Translations under genes and position numbers: made by a program
Assembly: GCA_030150585.1 (NCBI GenBank)
Contig: JASLFM010000463.1
Coordinates: 1-13,199 of the forward strand
DNA from: Acidovorax sp.
Lineage (GTDB): Bacteria > Pseudomonadota > Gammaproteobacteria > Burkholderiales > Burkholderiaceae_C
Length of the DNA: 13,199 nt
Direction: 5' to 3'
The notes under the pieces: model-generated
Seen by the model: the letters and a program-made list of their open reading frames with translations, nothing else
Databases searched by the model: none
Told to the model about the DNA's origin: nothing
Shown here: piece after piece, positions 5,618 to 12,804 of the stretch
Layout of the letters: every line of letters begins with the position of its first letter
Numbering within the stretch: position 1 is the stretch's first letter

Positions 5618-7546
5618 ATGAGCACCACGTTCCCGCATCTGCTGCTCAAGCATGCCGCCGAGCGCCCCGATGCGCCGGCGCTGCGCGAAAAGGAGTACGG
5701 CATCTGGCAAACCTGGAGCTGGCGGGAGGCCTGCCGCACCGTGCGCCACATGGCCTGCGGGCTCGCGGCACTCGGCCTGCAGCGCGGCCAGAACCTGGCG
5801 CTGATCAGCGACAACCGCCCCCACCTCTACATGGGCTTCCTGGCCGCACAGGCGCTGGGCGCCGTGCCCGTGCCGCTGTACCAGGACGCCGTGGCTGCCG
5901 AGATGGGCTTCGTGATGGAGGACGCCGAGATCGCCTTCGCGTTTGCCGAGAACCAGGAGCAGGTGGACAAGCTGCTCGAAGTGCGTGAGACCCTGCCCGG
6001 CCGCATCCAGCACATCATCTACGACGACCCGCGCGGCCTGCGCAACTACGACCAGCCGGGCCTTGTCAGCGTGGAGCAGCTCATGGCCCAGGGCGAGGCC
6101 TGGGACCAGGCCCACCCCGGCTCATGGGACGCCATGGTGGCGGCCGTGCGGCCGCAGGACGTCTCGGTCATCCTCTACACCTCGGGCACCACGGGCAAGC
6201 CCAAGGGCGTGTGCCAGACGCACGCGAGCTTCATCGGCGCCGCCCAGGGCGCGGCCGAGGTGGACAAGCTCGGCCCCAGCGACAGCATCATCTCCTACCT
6301 GCCCCCCGCCTGGGTGGGCGACCACCTGTTCTCGCTCGCGCAGTGGATGGTGGCGGGCTACACCATCAACTGCCCCGAGTCGGCCAGCACGGTGAGCATC
6401 GACTTGCGCGAGATCGGCCCGAGCTATTACTTCGCGCCACCGCGCGTGTTCGAGGGGATGCTGACTTCGATCTCCATCCGCATGGAAGACGCGGCGCCCA
6501 TCAAGCGCTGGCTCTACGAGAAATGCATGCAGCTCGCGCGCCGCGTGGGCTCCGACATCCTCGACGGCAAGCCCGTGGGCCTGCTCGACCGCCTCAAGTA
6601 CCAGTTGGGCGACATGGCCATCTACGGACCGCTGCGCAACGCCATGGGCCTGTCGCGCATCCGCGTGGCCTACACTGCAGGCGCCGCCATCGGGCCGGAC
6701 CTGTTCCGCTTCTTCCGCTCCATCGGCATCAACCTCAAGCAGTTCTACGGCCAGACCGAAACCTGCGCCTATGTGTGCCTGCAGCGTGACGGCCAGGTCA
6801 AGCTGCAGTGCGTGGGCCAGGCCGCGCCCGGCATCGAGCTCAAGATCGCCGACAGCGGCGAGGTGCTGGTCAAGGGCGTTTCGGTGCTCAAGGAGTACTA
6901 CAAGCGCCCCGACGCCACGGCCGAGGTGATCGACGCCGAGGGCTGGTTCCACACGGGCGACGCGGGGGTGCTCGACGCCGACGGCCAGCTGCGCATCATC
7001 GACCGCGCCAAGGACGTGGGCAAGACCACCAAGGGCGCCATGTTCGCGCCCAACTACATCGAGAACAAGCTCAAGTTCTTCCCGCACATCAAGGAGGCCG
7101 TGTGCTTCGGCCATGAGCGCGACCAGGTCTGCGCCTTCATCAACATCGATTTCGAGGCCGTGGGCAACTGGGCCGAGCGCCAGGGCCTGCCCTATGGCGG
7201 CTATGTGGACCTGGCCTCCAAGGCCACGGTGCTGGAGCTCATCGCCCAGTGCGTCGCGCAGGTCAATGCCGACCTGGCCAGCGAGGCCGGCATGGCCGAC
7301 ACGCAGGTGGCGCGCTTCCTCGTGCTGCACAAGGAGCTTGATCCCGATGACGACGAGCTCACGCGCACGCGCAAGGTGCGCCGCGGATTCATCGCGCAGA
7401 AGTACGGCGTGCTGGTGGATGCGCTGTATGCGGGCAAGACCGAGCAGTACATCGAGACGCAGGTGAAATTCGAGGACGGCCGCAGCGGCAGCGTGAGCGC
7501 CACGCTGAAGATCGTGGACGCGAAGCTCTACCCTGCAGCGGCTTGA
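5618..7546 (+). CDS. AMP-forming long-chain-type acyl-CoA synthetase
   Basis: Activates a carboxylic acid to its acyl-AMP and then acyl-CoA; ANL superfamily, closest in layout to FAA1/FadD15-type (COG1022) enzymes of about 600-650 residues (here 642). The ATP-binding loop is YTSGTTGKPKG (187-197). The adenine-binding motif YGQTE is at 377-381, GWFHTGD at 442-448 with the ribose-binding Asp448, and the hinge motif DRAKDVGKTTKGAMFAPNYI at 462-481. No membrane segment or signal peptide is seen, so it should act in the cytoplasm or at the inner membrane face. I chose the ATG at 5618, with AGGAAA (5607-5612) before it and MSTTFPHLLLKHAAERPDAP as the usual family opening. An upstream in-frame ATG at 5519 touches the operator repeat and would add 33 unlikely residues. 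A 13-base gap to the LivG-type gene suggests co-transcription and use on the imported substrate. Confidence 0.92.
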   Translation: MSTTFPHLLLKHAAERPDAPALREKEYGIWQTWSWREACRTVRHMACGLAALGLQRGQNLALISDNRPHLYMGFLAAQALGAVPVPLYQDAVAAEMGFVMEDAEIAFAFAENQEQVDKLLEVRETLPGRIQHIIYDDPRGLRNYDQPGLVSVEQLMAQGEAWDQAHPGSWDAMVAAVRPQDVSVILYTSGTTGKPKGVCQTHASFIGAAQGAAEVDKLGPSDSIISYLPPAWVGDHLFSLAQWMVAGYTINCPESASTVSIDLREIGPSYYFAPPRVFEGMLTSISIRMEDAAPIKRWLYEKCMQLARRVGSDILDGKPVGLLDRLKYQLGDMAIYGPLRNAMGLSRIRVAYTAGAAIGPDLFRFFRSIGINLKQFYGQTETCAYVCLQRDGQVKLQCVGQAAPGIELKIADSGEVLVKGVSVLKEYYKRPDATAEVIDAEGWFHTGDAGVLDADGQLRIIDRAKDVGKTTKGAMFAPNYIENKLKFFPHIKEAVCFGHERDQVCAFINIDFEAVGNWAERQGLPYGGYVDLASKATVLELIAQCVAQVNADLASEAGMADTQVARFLVLHKELDPDDDELTRTRKVRRGFIAQKYGVLVDALYAGKTEQYIETQVKFEDGRSGSVSATLKIVDAKLYPAAA

Positions 7547-7559
7547 CGAAGGAGGCGAC

Positions 7560-8345
7560 ATGGCACAGAAAAAAATCGGCGACGTCATCCTCGACATCCA
7601 GAACATCAGCCTGCGCTTCGGCGGCGTGAAGGCGCTGACCGACATCTCGTTCAACGTGCGCGAGCACGAGATCCGCTCCATCATCGGGCCCAACGGCGCG
7701 GGCAAGAGCTCGATGCTCAACTGCATCAACGGCGTGTACACGCCCACCGAAGGCTCGATCACCTTCCGCGGCAAGACCTTCAGCCACATGAACAGCCGTC
7801 AGGTGGCCGAGATGGGCGTGGCGCGCACCTTCCAGAACCTTGCGCTGTTCAAGGGCATGAGTGTGATCGACAACATCATGTCGGGCCGCAACCTCAAGAT
7901 CAAAAGCAACCTGCTGATGCAGGCGCTGCGCATCGGCCCGGCCGAGCGCGAGGAGATCCGCCACCGCGAGTTCGTGGAGCACATCATCGACTTTCTCGAG
8001 ATCCAGGCCTACCGCAAGACACCCGTGGGCCAGTTGCCCTACGGCCTGCAAAAGCGCGTGGACCTGGGCCGGGCGCTGGCGATGGAGCCGCAGGTACTGC
8101 TGCTCGACGAGCCCATGGCCGGCATGAACGTGGAGGAAAAGCAGGACATGTGCCGCTTCATCCTCGATGTGAACGACGAGTTCGGCACCACCATCGTGCT
8201 CATCGAGCACGACATGGGCGTGGTGATGGACATCAGCGACCGCGTGGTGGTGCTGGACTACGGCAAGAAGATCGGCGACGGCGCCCCCGACGAAGTGCGC
8301 AACAACGAGGACGTGATCCGCGCCTACCTGGGCACGAGCCACTGA
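7560..8345 (+). CDS. ABC transporter ATPase, LivG type
   Basis: One of two nucleotide-binding subunits of the HAAT importer; 261 residues, usual for LivG/BraF. Walker A is GPNGAGKSS (43-51), Q-loop Gln92 (ARTFQN), Walker B VLLLDEP (179-185) and the switch His217 (LIEHDMG). The signature motif reads LPYGLQK (159-165) instead of LSGGQ; LivG proteins often have LSYG here, so this is a modest variation. The C-terminal GAPDEVRNNEDVIRAYLG is the usual LivG ending. AAGGAGG (7549-7555), 4 bases before the ATG, is the strongest ribosome site in the cluster. The gene follows the acyl-CoA synthetase by 13 bases and precedes the LivH-type gene by 30, so it is almost certainly in an operon with both. Confidence 0.95.
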   Translation: MAQKKIGDVILDIQNISLRFGGVKALTDISFNVREHEIRSIIGPNGAGKSSMLNCINGVYTPTEGSITFRGKTFSHMNSRQVAEMGVARTFQNLALFKGMSVIDNIMSGRNLKIKSNLLMQALRIGPAEREEIRHREFVEHIIDFLEIQAYRKTPVGQLPYGLQKRVDLGRALAMEPQVLLLDEPMAGMNVEEKQDMCRFILDVNDEFGTTIVLIEHDMGVVMDISDRVVVLDYGKKIGDGAPDEVRNNEDVIRAYLGTSH

Positions 8346-8375
8346 GAACAGGTCCAACAGCGGAGTCAAGCACAA

Positions 8376-9305
8376 ATGGCATTCTTTCTCGAAACCCTGA
8401 TCGGCGGCCTGATGGCCGGCATGCTGTATTCGCTGGTCGCGCTCGGCTTCGTGCTGATCTTCAAGGCCTCCGGCGTCTTCAACTTCGCGCAGGGCGCGAT
8501 GGTGCTGTTCGCGGCCCTCGCGATGGCGCGGTTCTCGGAATGGATCCCGAAGTGGACCGGCATCGAGAACATGGTGGTGGCCAACCTCGCGGCCTTCCTC
8601 ATCGCGGGCGCGGTGATGTTCGTGTGCGCCTGGCTCATCGAGAAGCTCGTGCTGCGCCACCTCGTGAACCAGGAGGGCGCCACGTTGCTCATGGCGACGC
8701 TGGGCATCACCTATTTCATGGAGGGCCTGGGCCAGACCCTGTTCGGCAGCGACATCTACAAGATCGACGTGGGCATGCCCAAGGACCCTGTGTTCCTGCT
8801 CGAATCGGTATTCCAGGGCGGCGTGCTCGTGAACAAGGAAGACGTGATCGCTGCGGCCATCGCCGCCGTGCTCGTGGTGCTGCTGTCGCTGTTCTTCCAG
8901 AAGACCGGCACGGGCCGTGCGCTGCGCGCCGTGGCCGACGACCACCAGGCGGCCCAGTCCATCGGCATCCCGCTGAACCATATCTGGGTCATCGTCTGGT
9001 GTGTGGCCGGCGTCGTGGCCCTCGTGGCTGGGATGATCTGGGGCTCCAAGCTCGGCGTGCAGTTCTCGCTGACCACGGTGGCGCTGCGCGCGCTGCCGGT
9101 GGTGATCCTGGGCGGCCTCACCTCGGTGCCCGGCGCCATCATCGGCGGGCTCATCATCGGCGTGGGCGAGAAGCTCTCCGAGGTCTATCTGGGGCCATTC
9201 GTGGGCGGAGGCATCGAGATCTGGTTCGCCTACGTGCTGGCACTCGTATTCCTGCTGTTCCGGCCGCAAGGCCTGTTCGGCGAGAAGATCATCGATCGCG
9301 TGTAA
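8376..9305 (+). CDS. ABC transporter permease, LivH type
   Basis: An inner-membrane subunit of the importer with 309 residues, the usual LivH/BraD length. About eight hydrophobic segments are visible, for example 8-29, 66-88, 157-174, 203-223 and 283-296. The N-terminal box LYSLVALGFVLIFKASGVFN (17-36) followed by FAQG is diagnostic. The cytoplasmic loop GRALRAVADDHQAAQSIGIP (180-199) is the ATPase-contacting coupling loop of this family. GGLTSVPGAIIGGLIIGVGE (246-265) is the second conserved box. CGGAG (8361-8365) lies 10 bases before the ATG. The 15-base gap to the LivM-type gene implies translation and assembly as a pair. Confidence 0.94.
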   Translation: MAFFLETLIGGLMAGMLYSLVALGFVLIFKASGVFNFAQGAMVLFAALAMARFSEWIPKWTGIENMVVANLAAFLIAGAVMFVCAWLIEKLVLRHLVNQEGATLLMATLGITYFMEGLGQTLFGSDIYKIDVGMPKDPVFLLESVFQGGVLVNKEDVIAAAIAAVLVVLLSLFFQKTGTGRALRAVADDHQAAQSIGIPLNHIWVIVWCVAGVVALVAGMIWGSKLGVQFSLTTVALRALPVVILGGLTSVPGAIIGGLIIGVGEKLSEVYLGPFVGGGIEIWFAYVLALVFLLFRPQGLFGEKIIDRV

Positions 9306-9320
9306 ACGGAGGAACCGACC

Positions 9321-10397
9321 ATGTTCTACAGAGAAAACGGCCAGTTCAAGACCAGCTACCGCGCCGACCAGCAGATCTTCCCGATCGCGCAGGACCGCAT
9401 CGCCATCCTGGTGCTGCTGGCCGCGGCCTTCCTGGTGGTGCCCATGCTGGCCACCGACTACTTCTACCGCGCCATCCTGATTCCGCTCGTCATCATGTCG
9501 ATGGCGGCCCTGGGGGTGAACATCCTCGTGGGCTACTGCGGCCAGATCTCGCTGGGCTCGGGTGCCTTCATGGCCGTGGGCGCCTACGGGGCCTACAACT
9601 TCTTCGTGCGCTTTCCGGGCATGCCGCTGATTCCCGCGCTGGTCCTGGGCGGGCTGTGCGCCACCTTCTTCGGCATCCTGTTCGGCCTGCCCAGCCTGCG
9701 CGTGAAGGGCCTGTACCTGGCCGTGGCCACGCTGGCCGCGCAGTTCTTCAGCGACTGGATGTTCCTGCGCATCAAGTGGTTCACGAACAACTCCGACTCA
9801 GGCTCGGTGTCGGTGAACAACCTGCAGGTGCTGGGCATGCCCATCGAGAGCGCCATGAGCAAGTACCTGTTCTGCCTGGCCTTGCTCGTGGTCGTGGCGC
9901 TGCTGGCCAAGAACCTCGTGCGCGGCGCGATCGGGCGCGAGTGGATGGCGATCCGCGACATGGACGTGGCCGCCGCCGTCATCGGTATCCGCCCCATGTA
10001 CGCCAAGCTCAGCGCCTTCGCCGTGAGCTCGTTCATCGTCGGCATGGCTGGCGCGCTGTGGGCCTTCGTGCACCTTGGCTCATGGGAGCCCGCCGCGTTC
10101 TCGGTGGAAGTTTCGTTCCGCCTGCTGTTCATGGTGATCATCGGCGGCCTGGGATCGATCATGGGCGGCTTCTTCGGCGCCGCCTTCATCGTGGTGCTGC
10201 CCATCTTCCTCAACCAGTTCCTGCCGGCCCTGCTGGGCCTGTTCGGCATCGAGATCTCCACGGCCGGGGTCTCGCATGCCGAGCTCATGATTTTCGGCGC
10301 GCTGATCGTCTGGTTCCTGATCGTCGAGCCGCATGGCCTGGCCAAGCTCTGGTCCACCGCCAAGCAGAAGCTGCGCCTGTGGCCCTTCCCGCACTGA
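9321..10397 (+). CDS. ABC transporter permease, LivM type
   Basis: The second inner-membrane subunit, 358 residues. A hydrophilic N-terminal stretch of about 26 residues precedes the first membrane segment (27-44). GYCGQISLGSGAFMAVGAYG (71-90) and GLPSLRVKGLYLAVATLA (122-139) are the LivM boxes. GREWMAIRDMDVAAAVIGI (205-223) is the coupling loop, and GGLGSIMGGFFGA (275-287) the C-terminal conserved box. CGGAGGA (9307-9313) is 7 bases before the ATG. It pairs with the LivH-type permease to form the channel. A 62-base gap with no visible hairpin or promoter separates it from binding protein 2. Confidence 0.94.
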   Translation: MFYRENGQFKTSYRADQQIFPIAQDRIAILVLLAAAFLVVPMLATDYFYRAILIPLVIMSMAALGVNILVGYCGQISLGSGAFMAVGAYGAYNFFVRFPGMPLIPALVLGGLCATFFGILFGLPSLRVKGLYLAVATLAAQFFSDWMFLRIKWFTNNSDSGSVSVNNLQVLGMPIESAMSKYLFCLALLVVVALLAKNLVRGAIGREWMAIRDMDVAAAVIGIRPMYAKLSAFAVSSFIVGMAGALWAFVHLGSWEPAAFSVEVSFRLLFMVIIGGLGSIMGGFFGAAFIVVLPIFLNQFLPALLGLFGIEISTAGVSHAELMIFGALIVWFLIVEPHGLAKLWSTAKQKLRLWPFPH

Positions 10398-10459
10398 TGC
10401 AGCCGCACTGCCCCTTTTCCCGTGTGCTTCGCCCATTACCCATCCACAAGGAGACAACC

Positions 10460-11788
10460 ATGAAGCTTTCGAAAATCGTGATCGCCGCTGCCGTGGTGGC
10501 CGCGGGGGCCTCGTCGGTGGCCACCAGCGCCTTTGCGCAGGCCAAGGAGCAGTTCTTCCCGCTGCTGTCGTACCGCACGGGCCCCTATGCGCCCAACGGC
10601 GTGCCATGGGCCAATGGCAAGCAGGACTACATCAAGCTCATCAACGCGCGCGACGGTGGCATCAACGGCGTGAAGCTCACGTTCGAGGAGTGCGAGACGG
10701 GCTACGCCACCGACCGCGGCGTGGAGTGCTACGAGCGCCTCAAGAGCCGCCCGGGCGTGTCGCTGTTCGACCCGCAGGCCACTGGCATCACCTTCGCGCT
10801 GACCGAGAAAGCCCCCGTCGACAAGATCCCGCTGATGACGCTGGGCTACGGCCTGTCGGTGGCGCAGGACGGCATGGCGTTCAAGTGGAATTTCCCCTAC
10901 ATGGGCAGCTACTGGACCGGCGCCGACATCCTGATCCAGCACATCGGCAAGAACGCTGGCGGCCTGGACAAGCTCAAGGGCAAGAAGATCGCGCTGGTCT
11001 ACCACGACAGCCCCTTTGGCAAGGAGCCGATCCCGCTGCTGCAGGAGCGCGCGAAGATGCACGGCTTCGAGCTGCAGATGCTGCCCGTGACGGCACCCGG
11101 CGTGGAGCAGAAGGCCACCTGGCTGCAGGTGCGCCAGAGCCGCCCCGACTATGTGCTGCTGTGGGGCTGGGGCGTGATGAACTCCACGGCCCTCAAGGAA
11201 GCCCAGGCCACGGGCTTCCCGCGCGACAAGATGTACGGCGTGTGGTGGGCCGGTGCCGAGCCCGACGTGCGCGACGTGGGCGAAGGCGCCAAGGGCTACC
11301 ACGCGCTGGCGCTCAACGGCTACGGCACGCAGAGCAAGGTCATCCAGGACATCCTCAAGCACGTGCATGGCGCCAACCAGGGAACGGGTCCCAAGGATGA
11401 GGTCGGCTCGGTGCTCTACACGCGCGGCGTGATCATCCAGATGCTGGCCGTCGAAGCCGTGCGCCGCGCGCAGGAGCGCTTCGGCAAGGGCAAGGTCATG
11501 ACCGGCGAGCAGGTGCGCTGGGGCATGGAGAACCTGGCGCTCGACCAGAAGAAGCTGGACGCGCTGGGCTTCTCGGGCCTGATGCGCCCGCTCTCCACGA
11601 GCTGCGCCGACCACATGGGCTCCACCTGGGCCCGCGTGCACACGTGGGATGGCAAGAAGTGGGACTTCTCCTCCGACTGGTACCAGGCCGACGAGCAGAT
11701 CCTCAAGCCGATGGTCAAGGCCGGCGCGGACAAGTACCTGGCCGACAAGAAGATGCAGCGCCGCGAAACCTCGGACTGCCAATCCTGA
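10460..11788 (+). CDS. HAAT-type ABC transporter binding protein 2
   Basis: The periplasmic receptor encoded between the permease and second ATPase genes, so the most likely partner of the importer. It has 442 residues, longer than LivJ/LivK types of about 370. The signal peptide is residues 1-26 (KLSKIVIAAAVVAAGASSVA, cut after AFA26). The domain opens with FFPLLSYRTGPYAPNG (32-47) and has the hinge-side LVYHDSPFGKEP motif. Mature cysteines Cys78 and Cys90, and Cys382 and Cys440, could form two disulfides; the first pair is placed as in many relatives. AAGGAGA (10448-10454) precedes the ATG at 10460 by 5 bases. The frame stays open far upstream through the permease genes, but that part is a shadow frame without domain content. 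Ligand unknown; the two CoA-ligase-like genes nearby favour a carboxylic acid. Confidence 0.93.
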   Translation: MKLSKIVIAAAVVAAGASSVATSAFAQAKEQFFPLLSYRTGPYAPNGVPWANGKQDYIKLINARDGGINGVKLTFEECETGYATDRGVECYERLKSRPGVSLFDPQATGITFALTEKAPVDKIPLMTLGYGLSVAQDGMAFKWNFPYMGSYWTGADILIQHIGKNAGGLDKLKGKKIALVYHDSPFGKEPIPLLQERAKMHGFELQMLPVTAPGVEQKATWLQVRQSRPDYVLLWGWGVMNSTALKEAQATGFPRDKMYGVWWAGAEPDVRDVGEGAKGYHALALNGYGTQSKVIQDILKHVHGANQGTGPKDEVGSVLYTRGVIIQMLAVEAVRRAQERFGKGKVMTGEQVRWGMENLALDQKKLDALGFSGLMRPLSTSCADHMGSTWARVHTWDGKKWDFSSDWYQADEQILKPMVKAGADKYLADKKMQRRETSDCQS

Positions 11789-11796
11789 TCCCGCAA

Positions 11797-11821
11797 CGCC
11801 CGCCCCTCGCCCGGGCGGGCG
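11797..11821. terminator. GC hairpin 1 after binding protein 2
   Basis: CGCCCGCCC (11797-11805) pairs with GGGCGGGCG (11813-11821) around a 7-base loop, giving 9 GC pairs. It starts 8 bases after the stop codon of binding protein 2. No T run follows, so full termination is doubtful. A role in 3'-end protection or partial attenuation before the LivF gene fits the place. Confidence 0.5.
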
Positions 11822-11840
11822 CGGCTCCCGCGGGAGCCGC
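11821..11840. repeat. Perfect 20-bp palindrome (hairpin 2)
   Basis: GCGGCTCCCG followed directly by CGGGAGCCGC is perfectly self-complementary. It shares base 11821 with hairpin 1. As RNA it would form a stem of about 8 bp after opening the centre. It could also be a dimer-protein site, but the neighbouring hairpins favour an RNA role. Confidence 0.5.
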
Positions 11841-11866
11841 CAGCCGAAAGGGCTGCGCCGCAGCCC
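11841..11866 (+). promoter_or_regulatory. Two mutually exclusive hairpins before livF-type gene
   Basis: CAGCC (11841-11845) can pair with GGCTG (11851-11855). The same GGCTG is also part of GGGCTGC (11850-11856), which pairs with GCAGCCC (11860-11866) around GCC. Only one of the two stems can form at a time; the second is stronger at 7 bp. It ends 28 bases before the LivF-type start codon. This may be a simple processing site; a switch is possible but unproven. Confidence 0.35.
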
Positions 11867-11894
11867 TCCCGATTGGCACGAGAAGAGTAACCCT

Positions 11895-12704
11895 ATGGAC
11901 TCCAAAAACATCGTTCTGAACGTCAACGGCATCGAGGTCATCTACAACCATGTGATCCTCGTGCTCAAGGGGGTGTCGCTTGCGGTGCCCGAAGGCGGCA
12001 TCGTGGCCATCCTCGGTGGCAACGGCGCGGGCAAGACCACCACGCTGCGCGCGATCTCCAACCTGCTCAAGGGCGAGCGCGGCGAGGTGACCAAGGGCTC
12101 CATCGAGCTGCGCGGCGAGCGCATCGAGAACCTTTCGCCAGCCGAACTCGTCAAGCGCGGCGTCGTGCAGGTCATGGAGGGGCGCCACTGCTTCGCCCAC
12201 CTGACCATCGAGGAAAACCTCATGACAGGCTCGTACACGCGCACGAGCAAGGCCGAGATCGCAGCCAACCTCGAGAAGGTCTACAACTACTTTCCGCGGC
12301 TGAAGACGCGCCGTACCAGCCAGGCAGCCTATACCTCGGGCGGAGAGCAGCAGATGTGCGCCATCGGCCGCGCCATCATGGCCAACCCCAGCATCGTGCT
12401 GCTCGACGAGCCCTCGATGGGCCTGGCGCCGCAGATCGTCGAGGAGGTGTTCAACATCGTCCAGGACCTCAACAAGAAGGAGAAGGTCACCTTCGTGCTG
12501 GCCGAGCAGAACACCAACATGGCGCTGAAGTACTCGGACTACGGCTACATCATGGAAAGCGGCCGCATCGTGATGGACGGCAGCGCCTCCGACCTCGCCA
12601 ACAACGAGGACGTGAAGGAGTTCTACCTCGGCGTGGGCGGTGGCGAGCGCAAGAGCTTCAAGGACGTCAAGAGCTACAAGCGCCGCAAGCGCTGGCTCGC
12701 CTGA
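11895..12704 (+). CDS. ABC transporter ATPase, LivF type
   Basis: The second nucleotide-binding subunit of the importer, 269 residues, longer than the 235 or so of typical LivF. Walker A is GGNGAGKTT (41-49), Q-loop Gln92, signature YTSGGEQQM (146-154), Walker B IVLLDEP (167-173). The switch position has Gln205 in LAEQNTN in place of His, which is normal for LivF. Extra length comes from the segment GERGEVTKG (60-68) and a basic C-terminal tail, SFKDVKSYKRRKRWLA (254-269). I chose the ATG at 11895 since the ATPase domain begins at once; a longer in-frame extension overlaps binding protein 2 in another frame. The ribosome site is weak (GAGAAGAG, about 8 bases upstream), unlike the strong one of the LivG-type gene. 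The 106-base spacer before it carries three hairpins, so its expression may differ from that of the genes upstream. Confidence 0.94.
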   Translation: MDSKNIVLNVNGIEVIYNHVILVLKGVSLAVPEGGIVAILGGNGAGKTTTLRAISNLLKGERGEVTKGSIELRGERIENLSPAELVKRGVVQVMEGRHCFAHLTIEENLMTGSYTRTSKAEIAANLEKVYNYFPRLKTRRTSQAAYTSGGEQQMCAIGRAIMANPSIVLLDEPSMGLAPQIVEEVFNIVQDLNKKEKVTFVLAEQNTNMALKYSDYGYIMESGRIVMDGSASDLANNEDVKEFYLGVGGGERKSFKDVKSYKRRKRWLA

Positions 12705-12731
12705 GGTGAATGATTCACTCCTGATTTCGTA

Positions 12732-12770
12732 GCTGCCAGCGCTTATCTGGTAAGCGCTAGCGGCCTTTTT
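12732..12770 (+). terminator. Intrinsic terminator-like repeat after livF-type gene
   Basis: AGCGCTTA (12738-12745) and TAAGCGCT (12751-12758) form an 8-bp stem with a 5-base loop. After one C-A mismatch, GCTGC (12732-12736) and GCGGC (12760-12764) add five pairs, one of them G-U. Five T residues follow (12766-12770), which fits an intrinsic terminator ending the transporter transcript. The sequence also resembles an AGCGCTTR...AAGCGCTAG element that I recall in many Comamonadaceae spacers; this recollection is unverified. It sits 28 bases after the LivF-type stop and 35 before the next start. Confidence 0.65.
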
Positions 12771-12804
12771 GGCCCTCAACCTGAAGCACACAGGAGACCA
12801 CGGC

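Noticed and set aside
8150..10459. A very long open frame that joins the end of the LivG-type gene, both permease genes and binding protein 2.
   Set aside because: The part before 10460 is Arg/Gly/Pro-rich without domain content and lies over well-supported permease genes in another frame. A clear ribosome site and signal peptide mark the true start at 10460.
4317..12704. Classical LivKHMGF branched-chain amino acid transporter.
   Set aside because: The subunit families fit, but the embedded acyl-CoA synthetase, the PaaK-like gene and the long binding protein 2 argue for another substrate, so I left gene symbols empty.
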